A DNA stretch of 6,507 nt from an uncultured Ardenticatenia bacterium (GTDB lineage Bacteria > Chloroflexota > Anaerolineae > Promineifilales > Promineifilaceae): assembly GCA_937858165.1 (NCBI GenBank), contig CALLZA010000156.1, positions 1 through 6,507 of the forward strand, given 5' to 3'. Position 1 is the first letter of the stretch, and each line of letters begins with the position of its first letter. Below are positions 6,345-6,507 of this stretch, piece after piece. Below the pieces are notes generated by a model that made no database searches, was not told where the DNA came from, and saw only the letters and a list, made by a program, of their open reading frames with translations. The translations under genes and the position numbers were made by a program.

Positions 6345-6507
6345 ACACAACAAAACACATAATTACCGACCTTTACGCTCAATGGACCAATAGACAAAAA
6401 CTCACACTACTACCTGACATCGACAGCCAACAGTGTACAAGTACATAAGCACAACGACCGAGACCAGAACACATGACGCTGAAAACACGAAACCACACCA
6501 ACGAGAA
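6345..6507. other. Probable non-biological read noise outside the adapter
   Basis: The 163 bases after the P7 end are poor in G and T and rich in A and C, in sharp contrast to the GC-rich insert. They contain no recognisable gene. The reading frame open to 6448 is only a run-on of the last gene through adapter. Like 1-125, this fits base calls made after the end of the molecule. It should be trimmed. Confidence 0.87.

Noticed and set aside
6279..6448. Natural C-terminal extension of the second flippase
   Set aside because: The frame from 6279 is adapter followed by noise of different composition.

Overview
This window is an assembled contig of about 6.1 kb of real genomic DNA (about 192-6278) flanked on both sides by sequencing-library material. 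Positions 126-191 and 6279-6344 are perfect 66-bp inverted copies of the Illumina Nextera i7 adapter: P7 end, index CGTACTAG (N702), read-2 primer part and the 19-bp Tn5 mosaic end. The outermost 125 and 163 bases lie beyond the P7 end and look like base-call noise from over-read short fragments. None of these outer parts should be annotated as biology. The first and last genes are cut at the adapter junctions.

The insert is very GC-rich and reads almost entirely on the plus strand. It carries four genes. (1) A 5'-truncated cobalamin-binding radical SAM protein, joined in one frame to a class I SAM-dependent methyltransferase. (2) A Wzx/MOP-type polysaccharide flippase. (3) A GT-A-fold glycosyltransferase. 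(4) A second MOP flippase, cut at its 3' end. Genes 1 and 2 are 6 bp apart, genes 2 and 3 overlap by 4 bp (ATGA), and an 89-bp gap with hairpins precedes gene 4. This looks like part of a surface-polysaccharide or glycolipid locus: glycosyl transfer, export across the membrane, and radical and ordinary methyl chemistry as tailoring. High GC, GTG starts, the style of the proteins and the abundant short palindromes and 7-bp tandem repeats suggest an environmental Chloroflexota bacterium (Anaerolineae-like). That placement is inference from memory of such genomes and was not searched.

I see no new defence, mobile or RNA system. The most interesting real signal is that short repeat elements lie inside, or at the edges of, coding sequence at four places. 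Two 7-bp tandem arrays (1639-1659, 1681-1708) encode the linker between the two halves of gene 1. Paired hairpins (2530-2578) encode the start of gene 2. An imperfect palindrome (2828-2850) sits in a loop where gene 2 is about 18 residues longer than its paralogue, gene 4. A perfect 16-bp-stem hairpin (3836-3870) encodes the end of gene 2. A fifth structured patch fills the gap before gene 4. Together they suggest repeat elements that are tolerated or recruited as protein sequence, comparable in idea to the Rickettsia palindromic elements.
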